Shown here piece by piece: positions 42,853 through 52,841 of a stretch of 64,000 nucleotides of DNA. The notes under the pieces are model-generated. The model saw only the letters and a list, made by a program, of their open reading frames with translations. It ran no database searches and was not told the DNA's origin. The translations under genes and the position numbers were made by a program. How positions within the stretch are numbered: position 1 is the stretch's first letter; each line of letters opens with the position of its first letter. Location: the NCBI GenBank assembly GCA_003167415.1, contig PMTF01000013.1:38692-102691 (forward strand), read 5' to 3'. Source of the stretch: Acidimicrobiaceae bacterium (GTDB lineage Bacteria > Actinomycetota > Acidimicrobiia > Acidimicrobiales > RAAP-2).

Positions 42853-43254
42853 GTGAGCGAACTCGGCGTTCGGCGACACCACTCTCGCGAACGCGCACTG
42901 GAGATCATGTACGAGGCATCGATGAAAGAGCGACCGCTGCTCGTCGTCGTGGAAGAACTCAACTTGCGACCCGACGACTACGCGATGGCGCTTTTGACCT
43001 CCAGTGAGCTCAACGAACCTCGCGCCAACGAGCTCATCAGCGAATTCTCGATCGACTGGCCGCTCGAAAGAATCGCTCTGGTCGACCGACTGGTGATGAC
43101 GTTGGCGGTCGGCGAAATGATGCTGGATGATCCACCACCGAAAGCCGTGATCCTCGACGAAGCCGTTGAACTGGCCAAGGTGTACTCCACCGACGCCTCG
43201 CCGAAATTTGTCAATGGCGTGTTGTCCTCGATCGCTGATCACATCCTCAACTGA
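42853..43254 (+). CDS. nusB: Transcription antitermination factor NusB
   Basis: NusB binds boxA RNA with NusE (S10) in rRNA antitermination complexes. The 133-residue, mainly helical protein begins RRHHSRERALEIMYEA, the family's conserved RNA-binding start (normally R..AR..A.Q.LY), and ends with DEAVELAKVYSTDASPKFVNGVL, its signature. The start is the GTG one base after the efp stop. The efp-nusB-pyr order matches mycobacteria. Confidence 0.93.
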   Translation: MSELGVRRHHSRERALEIMYEASMKERPLLVVVEELNLRPDDYAMALLTSSELNEPRANELISEFSIDWPLERIALVDRLVMTLAVGEMMLDDPPPKAVILDEAVELAKVYSTDASPKFVNGVLSSIADHILN

Positions 43255-43287
43255 GCGAGGGAGTCTGACGGATTAGCCGTCGCGCTC
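43253..43287. terminator. Possible bidirectional hairpin between convergent nusB and the membrane-protein gene
   Basis: GACGG-attag-CCGTC (43267-43281) is flanked by an outer GAGCG/CGCTC pair (43253-43257 and 43283-43287). It lies at the meeting point of two convergent genes. There is no T-tract, so intrinsic termination is uncertain. Confidence 0.35.
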
Positions 43288-43596
43288 ATCGGGCGGGGCC
43301 GCGGGATCACGCTGATGCACGGTGGCTAAATACGCGTTCCACGCATCGAGCTCCGGGTCGACGTCGTCGAAGACCACGGGACGGTGAGGGCCCTCACCTC
43401 GTACATCTTGGCGCAGCTTGTGCCACATGTACACCGCGTAACCGGCGAGTAGCGGCCATTCGAACACGTAGGCCCACGAGAGCGTGTTGCCACCGAGGGC
43501 GCGCTTGATTTCAAAGACGAAGGCCGGGATACAGATCAATTCGGCCAAGAAGAGTCCGAGATTGATTCGGAACATACTCTTGGGTCGAGCGGCCAT
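43273..43596 (-). CDS. Small membrane protein, about 107 aa, function unknown
   Basis: The protein has two hydrophobic segments, INLGLFLAELICIPAFVF and WAYVFEWPLLAGYAVYMW, then a charged C-terminal tail ending in PDERDG. The track start adds about 42 residues. I prefer ATG 43596 because TAAAAT lies seven bases upstream and no ribosome-binding site supports the longer forms. ATG 43641 (MTDTLTG) remains possible. It converges on nusB and is divergent from pyrR. No family recognised. Confidence 0.65.
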   Translation of the reverse strand: MAARPKSMFRINLGLFLAELICIPAFVFEIKRALGGNTLSWAYVFEWPLLAGYAVYMWHKLRQDVRGEGPHRPVVFDDVDPELDAWNAYLATVHQRDPAAPPDERDG

Positions 43597-43792
43597 ACCG
43601 ACGATTTTAAACTCGTCGATCCCGGTCAATGTGTCCGTCATTCGCGGAGAACAGGGGTTCGGACACTGTTCGGGCCACGGTGCGGTAGGTATTGGGGGCG
43701 TGAGTCGCCGCGGACGTCGCAACGACTACGATTAACACGAATCAATGACACAACACGGCCCTGACGGTGGTTCGAAAGACCACGTCGAGGGG

Positions 43793-43832
43793 CTGTCGTG
43801 AAGCGGGTCCCGTGAGGCTCGTACGACAGGAG
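43793..43832 (+). promoter_or_regulatory. PyrR-binding loop overlapping the pyrR ribosome-binding site
   Basis: GGTCCCGTGAGGCT (43806-43819) matches the PyrR-binding loop consensus ARUCCNGNGAGGYU at every constrained position but the first. It is enclosed by a perfect 7-bp stem, CTGTCGT (43793-43799) with ACGACAG (43823-43829). The right arm runs into the AGGAG ribosome-binding site (43828-43832) before ATG 43837. No terminator follows, so PyrR plus UMP would block translation, as described for the M. smegmatis pyr operon, rather than attenuate transcription. Confidence 0.85.
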
Positions 43833-43836
43833 AACG

Positions 43837-44406
43837 ATGAGTAACGAGGACGAACGCCAGGCGCGAACACGCGGCTTGGCGTTCACTGCGAAGAGTCAGC
43901 TCATGACCGCCGATGACGTGAAGCGCGCCCTCCGGCGTATGGCCCACGAAATCGTCGAGCGCAACCACGCCGTAGGGTCGCTATCCATCATCGGACTTCA
44001 GACCGGCGGCAAGGAACCCGCGGTCGCGCTCGCGTCGATACTCGCTGAAATCTCCGGGGAGTCAGTGAGCGCCGGAATGCTCGACGTCTCGTTCTATCGC
44101 GATGACCTGTCGCGGAACCCCCTACCGACGTCGTCGGCCACGGATATCGACCACGACCTCACCAATCGCACGGTCGTGCTCGTTGACGACGTCCTCTTCA
44201 CTGGTCGCACCATCCGCGCGGCCCTTAACGCGCTCTCCGATTGGGGCCGACCCCGCACGGTGCAATTGGCCGTGCTCGTCGACCGCGGCCACCGCGAACT
44301 GCCGATCCGACCCGACTACGTCGGCAAGAATCTCCCGACGTCCCAGGACGAAGCGATCGTGGCCAACCTCGAAGGCGTCTGGATCGGCACGAGGGCGCCG
44401 TCGTGA
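43837..44406 (+). CDS. pyrR: Pyrimidine operon RNA-binding regulator/uracil phosphoribosyltransferase PyrR
   Basis: PyrR binds UMP/UTP and a hairpin in pyr mRNA to shut off pyrimidine synthesis when nucleotides are ample; it often has weak UPRT activity. The 189-residue protein has the PRPP motif VVLVDDVLFTGRTIRAAL (about 110-127), GLQTGG, and the basic patch of the family. AGGAG lies four bases before the ATG. A PyrR-binding loop sits immediately upstream, indicating autoregulation. It is the first gene of the operon pyrR-pyrB-pyrC-carA-carB-pyrD-pyrF; a TACGAT at 43727 is a possible -10. Confidence 0.95.
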   Translation: MSNEDERQARTRGLAFTAKSQLMTADDVKRALRRMAHEIVERNHAVGSLSIIGLQTGGKEPAVALASILAEISGESVSAGMLDVSFYRDDLSRNPLPTSSATDIDHDLTNRTVVLVDDVLFTGRTIRAALNALSDWGRPRTVQLAVLVDRGHRELPIRPDYVGKNLPTSQDEAIVANLEGVWIGTRAPS

Positions 44407-45386
44407 TCGAGTCAATCCGGGGTCGCAACCTCCTCTCGCTCGATGACCTGTCGAAGGAGGCGATCATCGAAGTCCTCGACACCGCCGAGTCGTTCGTCGA
44501 GGTGAATCGCCGGAGCATCAAGAAGGTGCCCGCCTTGAAGGGCCGTGTCGTGGCTTCGCTGTTCTTTGAAGAGTCGACCCGCACTCGACTCAGTTTCGAA
44601 ACGGCGGCCAAACGCCTGAGCGCCGACGTTCTCTCGTTGGCGGTGGCGTCGAGCAGCGTGAAAAAAGGCGAGTCGCTGCGCGACACGATCGCCACGATCG
44701 ATGCCCTGGGCATTGACGCCGTCGTATTGCGCCACCGTTCCAGTGGTGCGGCGTTGCAGGTGAGTCGCTACGTGCCCCACGTGCGGGTCATCAATGGTGG
44801 CGACGGTCAGCACCAACACCCGACCCAAGGTCTCTTGGACGCCTTCACGATCCGACAGGTGCTCAGCGAACAACGTGACACCACCGGACTCGAGTCCGGT
44901 GGTGAGTTGTTCCACGGTCTCAAGATTCTGATTGTGGGCGACATCCGCCACAGTCGGGTCGCGCGCAGCGACGTCGCGGCCTACGCCACCCTCGGCGCCG
45001 AGGTACGACTTTGTGCACCGGGCACACTCCTGCCCGACGGAGTGGCGACCTGGCCGGTGACGGTGGCGCATGACGTCGACGAAGCGCTCGCGTGGGCCGA
45101 CGTGGTGGGCCTCCTTCGTCTCCAAAGCGAACGGGGGTCGGGGGCCTTTGTCGCCAGTCTGGACGAATTCACCTTCACCCACGGGCTCACCGTCGAGCGC
45201 GCGCGACTCTTGAAGCCCCAGGCGTTGATCATGCACCCCGGTCCGATGAACCGCGGCGTCGAAATCGATTCTCGGGTGGTCGATTCGAGACGGGCCATCG
45301 TCGAACGCCAGGTCGGCAACGGCGTGCCGATCCGCATGGCGGTGTTGTACTTGAGTGTGGCGGGATCGCGAGAGGGGGAACAGTGA
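44403..45386 (+). CDS. pyrB: Aspartate carbamoyltransferase catalytic subunit
   Basis: PyrB condenses carbamoyl phosphate with aspartate. The 327-residue protein has the carbamoyl-phosphate loop ESTRTRLSFETA (about 56-67), a Lys in VKKGESLRDT, GDGQHQHPTQGLLDAF with catalytic His/Gln, and HPGPMNRGVEI near the C-terminus. The start is the GTG in the GTGA overlap with pyrR, not the longer track ORF. No pyrI regulatory subunit is present, as expected outside enteric bacteria. It overlaps pyrC by GTGA. Confidence 0.96.
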   Translation: MIESIRGRNLLSLDDLSKEAIIEVLDTAESFVEVNRRSIKKVPALKGRVVASLFFEESTRTRLSFETAAKRLSADVLSLAVASSSVKKGESLRDTIATIDALGIDAVVLRHRSSGAALQVSRYVPHVRVINGGDGQHQHPTQGLLDAFTIRQVLSEQRDTTGLESGGELFHGLKILIVGDIRHSRVARSDVAAYATLGAEVRLCAPGTLLPDGVATWPVTVAHDVDEALAWADVVGLLRLQSERGSGAFVASLDEFTFTHGLTVERARLLKPQALIMHPGPMNRGVEIDSRVVDSRRAIVERQVGNGVPIRMAVLYLSVAGSREGEQ

Positions 45387-46693
45387 GCGCCATCATCATT
45401 CGACAGGGCCTCGTGGTGGGTGCGCACGCCAGCAGCGTCGCCGACGTCTTGATCGTGGACGGAACGATCGTCGAGGTCGGTACGGACATTGACGCGCCGA
45501 ACGACGCCCACGAAGTTGACGCGCGCGACTGCTGGGTGGGGCCGGGCTTCGTCGACCTGCACGCGCACCTTCGAGAACCCGGACGTGAGGCCGCCGAAAC
45601 GATCGAGAGCGGTGCACGCGCCGGCGCCCTCGGTGGTTACTGCGCGCTGGTCGCGATGCCCAACACCGAACCGGCGCTCGATAGCGTCGCGCTGGTGGCC
45701 TACGTGCTGGAGCGCGGGCTTCGCACGCCACTCGATATCGCGGTCGCCGGGGCCATCACCAAGGACCGTCGGGGCGAGTCACTGGCGCCCATGGCCGAGA
45801 TGGCCGCCCTGGGGGTCCGACTCTTCACCGACGACGGCGTCGGCGTTCAAGATCCGTCGGTCATGCGCCGCGCCCTCACCTACGCGAAACCCCTCGGCGT
45901 GCGTCTGGCCCAGCACTGTGAGGACGAACAGCTGGCCGCCGGCGGGACCATGAACGAAGGAGCGTTGAGCGGTCGACTCGGTCTGGTGGGCCGCCCGGCG
46001 CTGGCCGAAGAGCTCATGGTGCTTCGCGACATTGAGCTCGTGCGCTTGACCGGCTCGCCGTTGCACTTCTTACACCTCTCCACGAGCCGCTCGCTGGAGA
46101 TGGTGGTTCGCGCCCGCGACGAGGGCCTGCCGGTCAGCTTCGAAGTCGCGCCACATCACTTCACTCTCGACGAGAGCGCCTGTGCCACGTACGATCCGGT
46201 CTTCAAGGTCCACCCACCGCTGCGTTCGCGCGGTGACGTCGAAGCGTTGGTCGAGGCGCTTCGTCGAGGCGTGGTCGACGCCGTGGCGACCGACCACGCT
46301 CCGCACGCGCCCGAATTGAAGGATCTGGCGTTCGACGAAGCGCCGGCCGGGATGCTCGGACTCGAGCACGCCGCGTCGCTCACGGTCGAAGCCCTCGGAC
46401 CGTCGCCTGATCCCCAAACGTTCTACCAAATGCTCAGTCGAGGACCGGCGCGCATCGCGCAGTTGCGTCGAGAGGACGACCGGGTTCGACACAGCGCGCA
46501 CGGCGGCGCCATGGTCGTGGGTGAGGACGCCAACGTCACGGTCTTCGATCCGGCCGGGCTCTGGAGCGTCGATCGCCACGCGCTGGCCAGTCGATCGATG
46601 AATACGCCTTACGACGGGCGGGCCCTGGTCGGTCGGGTGCGCGCCACCATCGCTAAGGGTCGTCTCGTCGTCGAAGAAGGTCGACTCACGTGA
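45383..46693 (+). CDS. pyrC: Dihydroorotase (type I)
   Basis: PyrC cyclises carbamoyl aspartate to dihydroorotate. The 436-residue length and motifs are those of type I dihydroorotase: the metal-binding DLHAHLREPG (about 56-65), AMPNTEP, QHCEDEQLA, a HFLHLST histidine, and the C-terminal VATDHAPHAPELK with the catalytic Asp. AGAGGGGG precedes the GTG start, which overlaps the pyrB stop. The track start inside pyrB is rejected. Coupled to carA by GTGA. Confidence 0.95.
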   Translation: MSAIIIRQGLVVGAHASSVADVLIVDGTIVEVGTDIDAPNDAHEVDARDCWVGPGFVDLHAHLREPGREAAETIESGARAGALGGYCALVAMPNTEPALDSVALVAYVLERGLRTPLDIAVAGAITKDRRGESLAPMAEMAALGVRLFTDDGVGVQDPSVMRRALTYAKPLGVRLAQHCEDEQLAAGGTMNEGALSGRLGLVGRPALAEELMVLRDIELVRLTGSPLHFLHLSTSRSLEMVVRARDEGLPVSFEVAPHHFTLDESACATYDPVFKVHPPLRSRGDVEALVEALRRGVVDAVATDHAPHAPELKDLAFDEAPAGMLGLEHAASLTVEALGPSPDPQTFYQMLSRGPARIAQLRREDDRVRHSAHGGAMVVGEDANVTVFDPAGLWSVDRHALASRSMNTPYDGRALVGRVRATIAKGRLVVEEGRLT

Positions 46694-47781
46694 TTCGCGT
46701 GCCCTCCGTGCTCGTTCTCAATGACGGCTCGACGTTCGAGGGTTACGCCGCGGGGCATCTGCCTGACGAGGGCCTCACCAGCGGCGAGTTGGTCTTCAAC
46801 ACGGCTCTCACGGGCTACCAGGAGGTCATCACCGACCCGAGCTACGCCGGCCAAATCATCAGCTTCACCTACCCGCACATAGGCAACTACGGCGTCACGC
46901 CGCTCGATGACGAATCGCTGCGACCGTGGTGCCAGGGCGTGGTGATGCGCGAACTCTCGCACGTTCCCTCCAACTGGCGTTCGGAGGGTCCCCTCGAGGG
47001 GTTCTTGCGCCAGCACCGCGTCGCGGCCATCGTGGGCGTCGACACCCGTCGACTCACCCGACACTTACGCTCCCACGGCGCCCTGCCGGGCGCCTTCGGA
47101 CACGGCGATCCCGACCTCGTCGCGGCGGCCGCTCGAATGGCCCTGGGGACCGATGGCACGGACCTGGTGACCCGGGTGTCGACGACAAAGACGTATTCCC
47201 GCGGCGCGGGAGAGCGCCACGTGGTCGCCCTCGATTACGGCATCAAGACCATGATGGTGCACCACCTCGCCGAACGTTTTCGCGTGAGCGTCGTGCCGGC
47301 CGCCACGAGCGCCGACGAGATTCGTTCGCTTAATCCTGACGGCGTGTTCCTCTCGAACGGTCCGGGTGATCCCGCGGCCCTGGGCGGTCAGGTTCGCGTG
47401 CTGGAAGAACTGTTGGGCACCGTTCCGATCTTCGGCATCTGCCTGGGCCATCAGCTGCTGGCCCAGGCCCTCGGCGGTCGCACCTTCAAACTGCCCTTCG
47501 GTCATCACGGCAGCAATCACCCGGTCTGTGACTTGGCGACCGGGCGAATCGAAATCACGGCGCAGAACCACAACTACGCCGTCGAGCCGGACTCGTTGGC
47601 GCGCGGCGTCGTCAGCCACGTCAATTTGAACGACGGCGTTATCGAGGGCGTGTCGGCCCCGAGCGAGCGCTGCTTTTCCGTGCAGTATCACCCCGAAGCC
47701 GGTCCCGGACCCCACGACGCGCGCTACCTCTTCGATCGCTTCGAGGACGCCCTTGGCGACGGCGCCACGATGAGCGCCTGA
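46690..47781 (+). CDS. carA: Carbamoyl-phosphate synthase small (glutaminase) subunit
   Basis: CarA releases ammonia from glutamine and passes it to CarB. The 363-residue protein has the N-terminal CPSase domain ([26 protein letters not shown]) and a class I glutamine amidotransferase domain with [15 protein letters not shown], containing the Cys nucleophile, and [15 protein letters not shown], containing catalytic His and Glu. The GTG start overlaps the pyrC stop. It provides carbamoyl phosphate for both pyrimidines and arginine. Confidence 0.96.
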   Translation: MIRVPSVLVLNDGSTFEGYAAGHLPDEGLTSGELVFNTALTGYQEVITDPSYAGQIISFTYPHIGNYGVTPLDDESLRPWCQGVVMRELSHVPSNWRSEGPLEGFLRQHRVAAIVGVDTRRLTRHLRSHGALPGAFGHGDPDLVAAAARMALGTDGTDLVTRVSTTKTYSRGAGERHVVALDYGIKTMMVHHLAERFRVSVVPAATSADEIRSLNPDGVFLSNGPGDPAALGGQVRVLEELLGTVPIFGICLGHQLLAQALGGRTFKLPFGHHGSNHPVCDLATGRIEITAQNHNYAVEPDSLARGVVSHVNLNDGVIEGVSAPSERCFSVQYHPEAGPGPHDARYLFDRFEDALGDGATMSA

Positions 47782-50700
47782 TGCCCAGGCGCGAAGACCT
47801 GCACTCGATCATGGTCATCGGCTCCGGACCGATCGTCATCGGCCAGGCCTGTGAATTCGACTACTCGGGCACCCAGGCCTGCCAGGTACTGCGCGCCGAA
47901 GGATTCAAAGTGATCCTGGTGAACTCCAATCCCGCCACGATCATGACCGACCCCGCGACGGCCGACGTCACCTACGTCGAGCCGTTGGACGCCGACGTGC
48001 TGACTGACATCATTGATCGGGAACGTCCCGACGCGTTGTTGCCGACGTTGGGCGGACAGACGGCCCTCAACTTGACGATGGAGCTCGTGCGACGGGGCGT
48101 CACCGATCGCTTCGGCGTCGAAGTCATCGGTGCTCGACCGGACGCCATCGCCACCGCCGAGGACCGCGACCGCTTCAAATCGGCGATGGCCGACATCGGC
48201 TTGGCCGTCCCCGAATCCGGTTTCGCGCGCGACGTGCACGAGGCGTACGCGATCGCGGTGGGCATTGGTTGGCCGGTGATGATTCGACCGAGTTTCATCC
48301 TCGGCGGCGCGGGCACCGGCATCGCTCACGACGAATCGCAACTACGCACGTTGGCGGGCGAGGGCCTCGCGGCCTCACCGATCTCCGAGATCCTCGTCGA
48401 GCGTTCCGTGGCCGGTTGGAAGGAGTTCGAACTCGAAGTGATGCGCGACGCCGCCGATAACTGTGTGGTCGTCTGCGGCATAGAGAACTTCGATCCGATG
48501 GGCGTGCACACCGGTGACTCCATCACGGTCGCCCCTATTCAGACGCTCTCGGACGTCGAGTACCAGGCGATGCGCGACGACGCCTTCGCGGTCCTGCGCC
48601 GGGTGGGCGTGGAGACCGGGGGATCCAACGTGCAGTTCGCGGTCGACCCCGCGACGGGCGAGCGACTCGTCATTGAGATGAATCCCCGAGTCAGCCGATC
48701 GAGCGCCCTCGCTTCGAAGGCCACCGGTTTTCCGATCGCCAAGATCGCCGCGCGCTTGGCCGTCGGCTACACGCTCGACGAAATCCGCAATGACATCACC
48801 GAAGTGACGCCGGCCAGTTTCGAACCAGTCATCGACTACGTGGTGACGAAGATCCCGCGCTGGGCCTTCGAGAAACTGCCCGGGGCGACCGCAGAGCTCG
48901 GGACGAGGATGCAGTCGGTCGGTGAGGTGATGGCCATCGGCCGCAACTTCGCCGAGTCGCTGCAGAAGGCCGTTCGCTCGCTCGAACAGGGCCGGGTCGG
49001 TTTCGCGCTGGGACGTCACTCGGAATTCGTCGACTTCGACCTCGAACGGCTCTGGCACAGCAGCGTCGTCGCCACGCCGGAACGACTTTTCGCCCTGCAC
49101 GAACTGCTGTGGCGCGGAGCCTCCATCGACGACGTCGTCGCTCGCACCGGCATCGACTGCTGGTTCATCCAGCAGTTGAGCGAAATCATTGAGCGTGAGC
49201 GCGAACTCGGTCCCGACGTCGCGCTGGAGTCCTTCGACGCGCGAACGTGGCGCCGCTACAAACAGTGGGGATTCTCTGATCCGCAGATCGCCGATCTGTG
49301 CGGTCGCGACGTCTCGGACGTGACGGCGCTGCGTCGCGCGGCCGGCGTGGTCACGACGTTCAACACTGTCGACACCTGCGCCGCCGAGTTCGAAGCGTCG
49401 ACGCCGTATCACTACAGCACCTACGAGGACGCGAGCGAGGTCCGTCCGTCGGCTCGCGATCGCGTGATCATTCTCGGCTCCGGCCCGAATCGAATCGGTC
49501 AGGGCATCGAATTCGACTACTGCTGTGTGCACGCCTCGTTCGCCCTTCGCGACATGGGCTACGAGAGCGTCATGGTGAACTGCAATCCCGAAACCGTGTC
49601 GACGGACTATTCGACGTCGGACCGGCTCTACTTCGAGCCGCTGACGCCCGAAGACGTGGCCGAGGTGATCGCCGCCGAGCGCGCCGCGTGCGTCGACGGC
49701 GCTCGGGTGCTCGGCGTGATCGTGTCACTCGGCGGACAGACGCCGCTCAAGCTCTCGCACTCGCTGGACCCGGCCCTGGTACTGGGCACGCCCGTCGCCT
49801 CCATCGATTCGGCCGAAGACCGAGAACGGTGGTCGGCGATCTGTCGATCCTTAGGTCTGCGCCAGCCGCCCGGGGACGTGGCACTCACGTTGGTCGACGC
49901 CAAGACCATCGTGCGCGAGATCGGTTATCCGGTGCTGGTGCGGCCGAGTTACGTACTCGGCGGACGCGCTATGGAGATCGTCTACGACGACGCCTCGCTC
50001 GAGCGAGTGATGAAGGATCTGACGAGTCTGCACGGATCGTTGGCCCGGGAGGGCGGCGTCTCGCAGAGCCGGCCGATCCTGATTGACAGCTTCCTCGAAG
50101 ACGCCATCGAAGTGGACGTCGACGCCGTGCGCGACATTCCCGGCGACGTCTTCGTGGCGGGCGTCATGGAGCACGTCGAAGAGGCGGGCGTGCACTCCGG
50201 TGACTCGGCGTGCGCCCTACCGCCCCAAACGCTGAGTGACGCCGTGCTCGCGACGTTGCACGCCTACACCAAGAAGATCGCCGAGGCCCTCGGCGTCGTC
50301 GGTCTGATCAACGTGCAGTACGCCGTGAAGGATGAGGAGGTCTACGTCCTCGAGGCCAATCCGCGCGCCTCCAGGACGGTGCCCTTCGTCGCCAAGTCGA
50401 CCGGCGTCGCCTTGGCGCAGGTCGCGGTGCGCGTGATGATGGGCCAGACGTTGCGTGAGCTGGTCGAGCGGGGCGTGGTCCCTGCCGCGACCCCGGTGCC
50501 GGCGTACGTGTCGGTCAAAGAAGCGGTGTTACCGTTCAACCGCTTTCCCGGCGTGGACACCGTGCTCGGTCCCGAGATGCGCTCGACCGGAGAGGTCATG
50601 GGGGTGGGCGAAAGCTTCGGCATCGCCTTCGCCAAGGCCCAGCTGGCCGCGGGCACGCGCCTGCCCGACCACGGCCAGGTCTTCATGAGCCTCGCTGACC

Positions 50701-51074
50701 GCGACAAGGTGCAAGGACTCGAGCTCGCGCGACTCCTCGAGGACTTGGGATTCACGCTCGCCGCCACGGTCGGGACGGCCGGGTACCTGCGCGCTCACGG
50801 CGTGGAGGTGGCCACGCTGGTCGGCAAGGTCGGTCTCGCGGAGATGGGCGTGGATGCCGTCTCGATGATCGCGGCCGGCGAGGTGCAACTCGTCGTCAAC
50901 ACGCCCTCGGGCAGCGGCGCGCGCGCCGACGGCGCACTCATTCGAGGCGCCTGCGTGGTGCACGCCGTGTCGTGCCTCACGACGATCAGCGCCGGATTCG
51001 CGGCCGCCAAGGGGATTGCCGACACGCGGTCCCGGGGCTGGCGGGTCGCGTCGCTCCAGGAGTTGCACCGATGA
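47781..51074 (+). CDS. carB: Carbamoyl-phosphate synthase large subunit
   Basis: CarB makes carbamoyl phosphate from bicarbonate, ammonia and two ATP. The 1097-residue protein shows the internal duplication of the family: two biotin-carboxylase-like/ATP-grasp halves, each beginning with a GSGP(I/N)-RIGQ-type region (about residues 13 and 570) and containing RPSFILGG or RPSYVLGGR, followed by the C-terminal MGS-like regulatory domain (about 950-1090). It is coupled to carA by TGATG and to pyrD by ATGA. The length is normal. Confidence 0.96.
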   Translation: MPRREDLHSIMVIGSGPIVIGQACEFDYSGTQACQVLRAEGFKVILVNSNPATIMTDPATADVTYVEPLDADVLTDIIDRERPDALLPTLGGQTALNLTMELVRRGVTDRFGVEVIGARPDAIATAEDRDRFKSAMADIGLAVPESGFARDVHEAYAIAVGIGWPVMIRPSFILGGAGTGIAHDESQLRTLAGEGLAASPISEILVERSVAGWKEFELEVMRDAADNCVVVCGIENFDPMGVHTGDSITVAPIQTLSDVEYQAMRDDAFAVLRRVGVETGGSNVQFAVDPATGERLVIEMNPRVSRSSALASKATGFPIAKIAARLAVGYTLDEIRNDITEVTPASFEPVIDYVVTKIPRWAFEKLPGATAELGTRMQSVGEVMAIGRNFAESLQKAVRSLEQGRVGFALGRHSEFVDFDLERLWHSSVVATPERLFALHELLWRGASIDDVVARTGIDCWFIQQLSEIIERERELGPDVALESFDARTWRRYKQWGFSDPQIADLCGRDVSDVTALRRAAGVVTTFNTVDTCAAEFEASTPYHYSTYEDASEVRPSARDRVIILGSGPNRIGQGIEFDYCCVHASFALRDMGYESVMVNCNPETVSTDYSTSDRLYFEPLTPEDVAEVIAAERAACVDGARVLGVIVSLGGQTPLKLSHSLDPALVLGTPVASIDSAEDRERWSAICRSLGLRQPPGDVALTLVDAKTIVREIGYPVLVRPSYVLGGRAMEIVYDDASLERVMKDLTSLHGSLAREGGVSQSRPILIDSFLEDAIEVDVDAVRDIPGDVFVAGVMEHVEEAGVHSGDSACALPPQTLSDAVLATLHAYTKKIAEALGVVGLINVQYAVKDEEVYVLEANPRASRTVPFVAKSTGVALAQVAVRVMMGQTLRELVERGVVPAATPVPAYVSVKEAVLPFNRFPGVDTVLGPEMRSTGEVMGVGESFGIAFAKAQLAAGTRLPDHGQVFMSLADRDKVQGLELARLLEDLGFTLAATVGTAGYLRAHGVEVATLVGKVGLAEMGVDAVSMIAAGEVQLVVNTPSGSGARADGALIRGACVVHAVSCLTTISAGFAAAKGIADTRSRGWRVASLQELHR

Positions 51075-51979
51075 GTGAGCTCGCCACCAACGTGGGCGCC
51101 GTGGCGCTGCGTTCGCCGATCCTGACCGCGGCCGGCACCTCGGGTTACGGCGACGAACTCGCCGGATACGGCGATCTCTCCTCGCTCGGCGCCGTCGTCG
51201 TCAAGTCACTGGCCGCCTTTGCGTGGGAGGGCAACGCCGCGCCGCGCGTGGCCGCCTCGGGTGAGCACATGCTCAATTCGGTGGGACTCGCTGGCCCGGG
51301 CGTCGCATCGTGGCGCGCGCACTATCTGCCGGATCTCGAAGGACGACACTGCGACGTCGTGGCCTCGATTTGGGGTCGTACCGTCACCGAGTTCGGTGAT
51401 GCGGCCGAGGCGATGCGCGGCGCCCACGTGATCGCGATGGAGATAAACGCGAGCTGTCCGAACCTCGAGAGCCGATCCTCGATATTCGCGCACTCGGCGT
51501 TAGCGACCGCCGAGATCGTTCGCGCGGCGAAGGTGGCCGGTCTCCCACTGTGGATCAAGCTCAGTCCCAATACGCCCGATCTCGTCGCGATCGCCGACGC
51601 CGCGCTTGACGCCGGCGCGGACGCCCTGGTGCTCGCCAACACCGTGCTCGGACTCGGCATCGACATCGAACGGCGTCGGCCGTCTCTCGGTAACGGTGGG
51701 GGCGGGCTGAGTGGTCCGGGCATACTGCCGATCGCGTTGCGCTGCGTGTACGAATGTCGCGCCGCGTTTCCCGGCACGCCCATCGTGGGCGTCGGGGGCG
51801 TGAGCAGCGGCGAAGACGCCGTCGCGATGATCATGGCCGGCGCGAACGCCGTCGAAGTCGGCACGGCCACGTTCGCCAATCCGCGAGCTCCTTGGATGGT
51901 GCAACGGGGACTGGAGCGCTGGCTGCAACAACATAACGTGAGTCGAGTGGCGGACCTCGTGGGAGCGGCGCATGGATGA
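51071..51979 (+). CDS. pyrD: Dihydroorotate dehydrogenase, class 1B-like (PyrDB), without adjacent PyrK
   Basis: This FMN enzyme oxidises dihydroorotate to orotate. The 302-residue protein lacks a membrane-binding N-terminus. It has Cys as the catalytic base in EINASCPN (class 2 enzymes have Ser), [20 protein letters not shown] and the phosphate-binding [19 protein letters not shown]. This is the class 1B pattern, whose members normally need the Fe-S/FAD subunit PyrK to use NAD. No pyrK lies between carB and pyrD or elsewhere in the operon. The start is the ATG in the ATGA overlap with carB. The ORF overlaps pyrF by eight bases. Confidence 0.92.
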   Translation: MSELATNVGAVALRSPILTAAGTSGYGDELAGYGDLSSLGAVVVKSLAAFAWEGNAAPRVAASGEHMLNSVGLAGPGVASWRAHYLPDLEGRHCDVVASIWGRTVTEFGDAAEAMRGAHVIAMEINASCPNLESRSSIFAHSALATAEIVRAAKVAGLPLWIKLSPNTPDLVAIADAALDAGADALVLANTVLGLGIDIERRRPSLGNGGGGLSGPGILPIALRCVYECRAAFPGTPIVGVGGVSSGEDAVAMIMAGANAVEVGTATFANPRAPWMVQRGLERWLQQHNVSRVADLVGAAHG

Positions 51980-52808
51980 GACGTTTGGCACGCGACTGCG
52001 CGATCGCATACGCGCTCTCGGACCACTGTGTGTCGGGGTCGACCCCAGTCGAGAGTTACTAGAGTCCTGGGACCGCGGTGACACGGTCGAGGGCATGGAG
52101 TTCTTTGCGCGCGCCGCGCTCGAAGCGATCGTGGGCACCGCGGCCGCGATCAAACCGCAGGTCGCGTTCTTCGAACGATTCGGCTCGGCCGGCTATCGGG
52201 TGCTCGAGCAACTCATTCGTGACGCGCACGACGCCGACGTCCTCGTCGTGGCCGACGCCAAACGCGGCGACTTCCTCGTCACCAATAACGGCTACGCCGA
52301 AGCCTGGTTGGCCGAGCGCTCCCCGCTTCGCGTCGACGCCGTGACGGCCAGTCCCTATCTCGGGGTCGACGCGCTGGCGCCTCTCTTTACGCTCGCCCGG
52401 GAGAACACTCGAGGCGTCTTTGTCCTCGTGGCGACGTCGAACAACGAGGGGCGGGCCGTGCAAGGAGCTCGTACGCCCGACGGTGAACGGGTGGAGGACC
52501 TCGTCCTTCGCTCGATCGCGGAACTGAACCAGCGCGACGACGGTCTCGGTTCTGTGGGCGCCGTGATCGGCGCCACTCGTGACGCCCCCGAATTCGATCT
52601 CGCGCACCTGGGCGGTCCCTTCCTCGTGCCGGGCGTAGGTGCGCAGGGCGGCAGTGCCGAGAACGTGGCGCGACTGTTCGCTCGCTGTCCGGCCGACACC
52701 GTGCTTGTGAATGTTGCACGATCCATACTGAAGGCCGGTCCCGAGCGTTCCGCGCTGCGTGACGCCGCGCGGCGATGGCGCGATGATCTCAATCAGGCGT
52801 TGGCCTGA
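51972..52808 (+). CDS. pyrF: Orotidine-5'-phosphate decarboxylase (type 2)
   Basis: PyrF decarboxylates OMP to UMP, ending the pathway. The 278-residue protein is the longer type 2 form found in mycobacteria. It has LCVGVDPS near the N-terminus, IKPQVAFFE, the catalytic DAKRGDF (about 95-101) and FLVPGVGAQGG for phosphate binding. The orotate phosphoribosyltransferase gene pyrE is not in this operon, as in mycobacteria. The ATG lies eight bases inside the pyrD end. Confidence 0.95.
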   Translation: MDETFGTRLRDRIRALGPLCVGVDPSRELLESWDRGDTVEGMEFFARAALEAIVGTAAAIKPQVAFFERFGSAGYRVLEQLIRDAHDADVLVVADAKRGDFLVTNNGYAEAWLAERSPLRVDAVTASPYLGVDALAPLFTLARENTRGVFVLVATSNNEGRAVQGARTPDGERVEDLVLRSIAELNQRDDGLGSVGAVIGATRDAPEFDLAHLGGPFLVPGVGAQGGSAENVARLFARCPADTVLVNVARSILKAGPERSALRDAARRWRDDLNQALA

Positions 52809-52829
52809 ACAAAAGTCAGCGCAGGGGAG

Positions 52830-52835
52830 TAATCT
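52830..52835 (+). promoter_or_regulatory. -10 box of leaderless mihF transcript
   Basis: TAATCT ends six bases before GTG 52842. A CTGAAC-like element (52804-52809) upstream could serve as a poor -35. It separates the mihF-gmk-rpoZ-coaBC-metK-priA unit from the pyr operon. Confidence 0.5.
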
Positions 52836-52841
52836 GACATC

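Noticed and set aside
43638-43968. Minus-strand ORFs over the pyrR leader
   Set aside because: They are antisense to pyrR and the PyrR loop, with no protein-like character.
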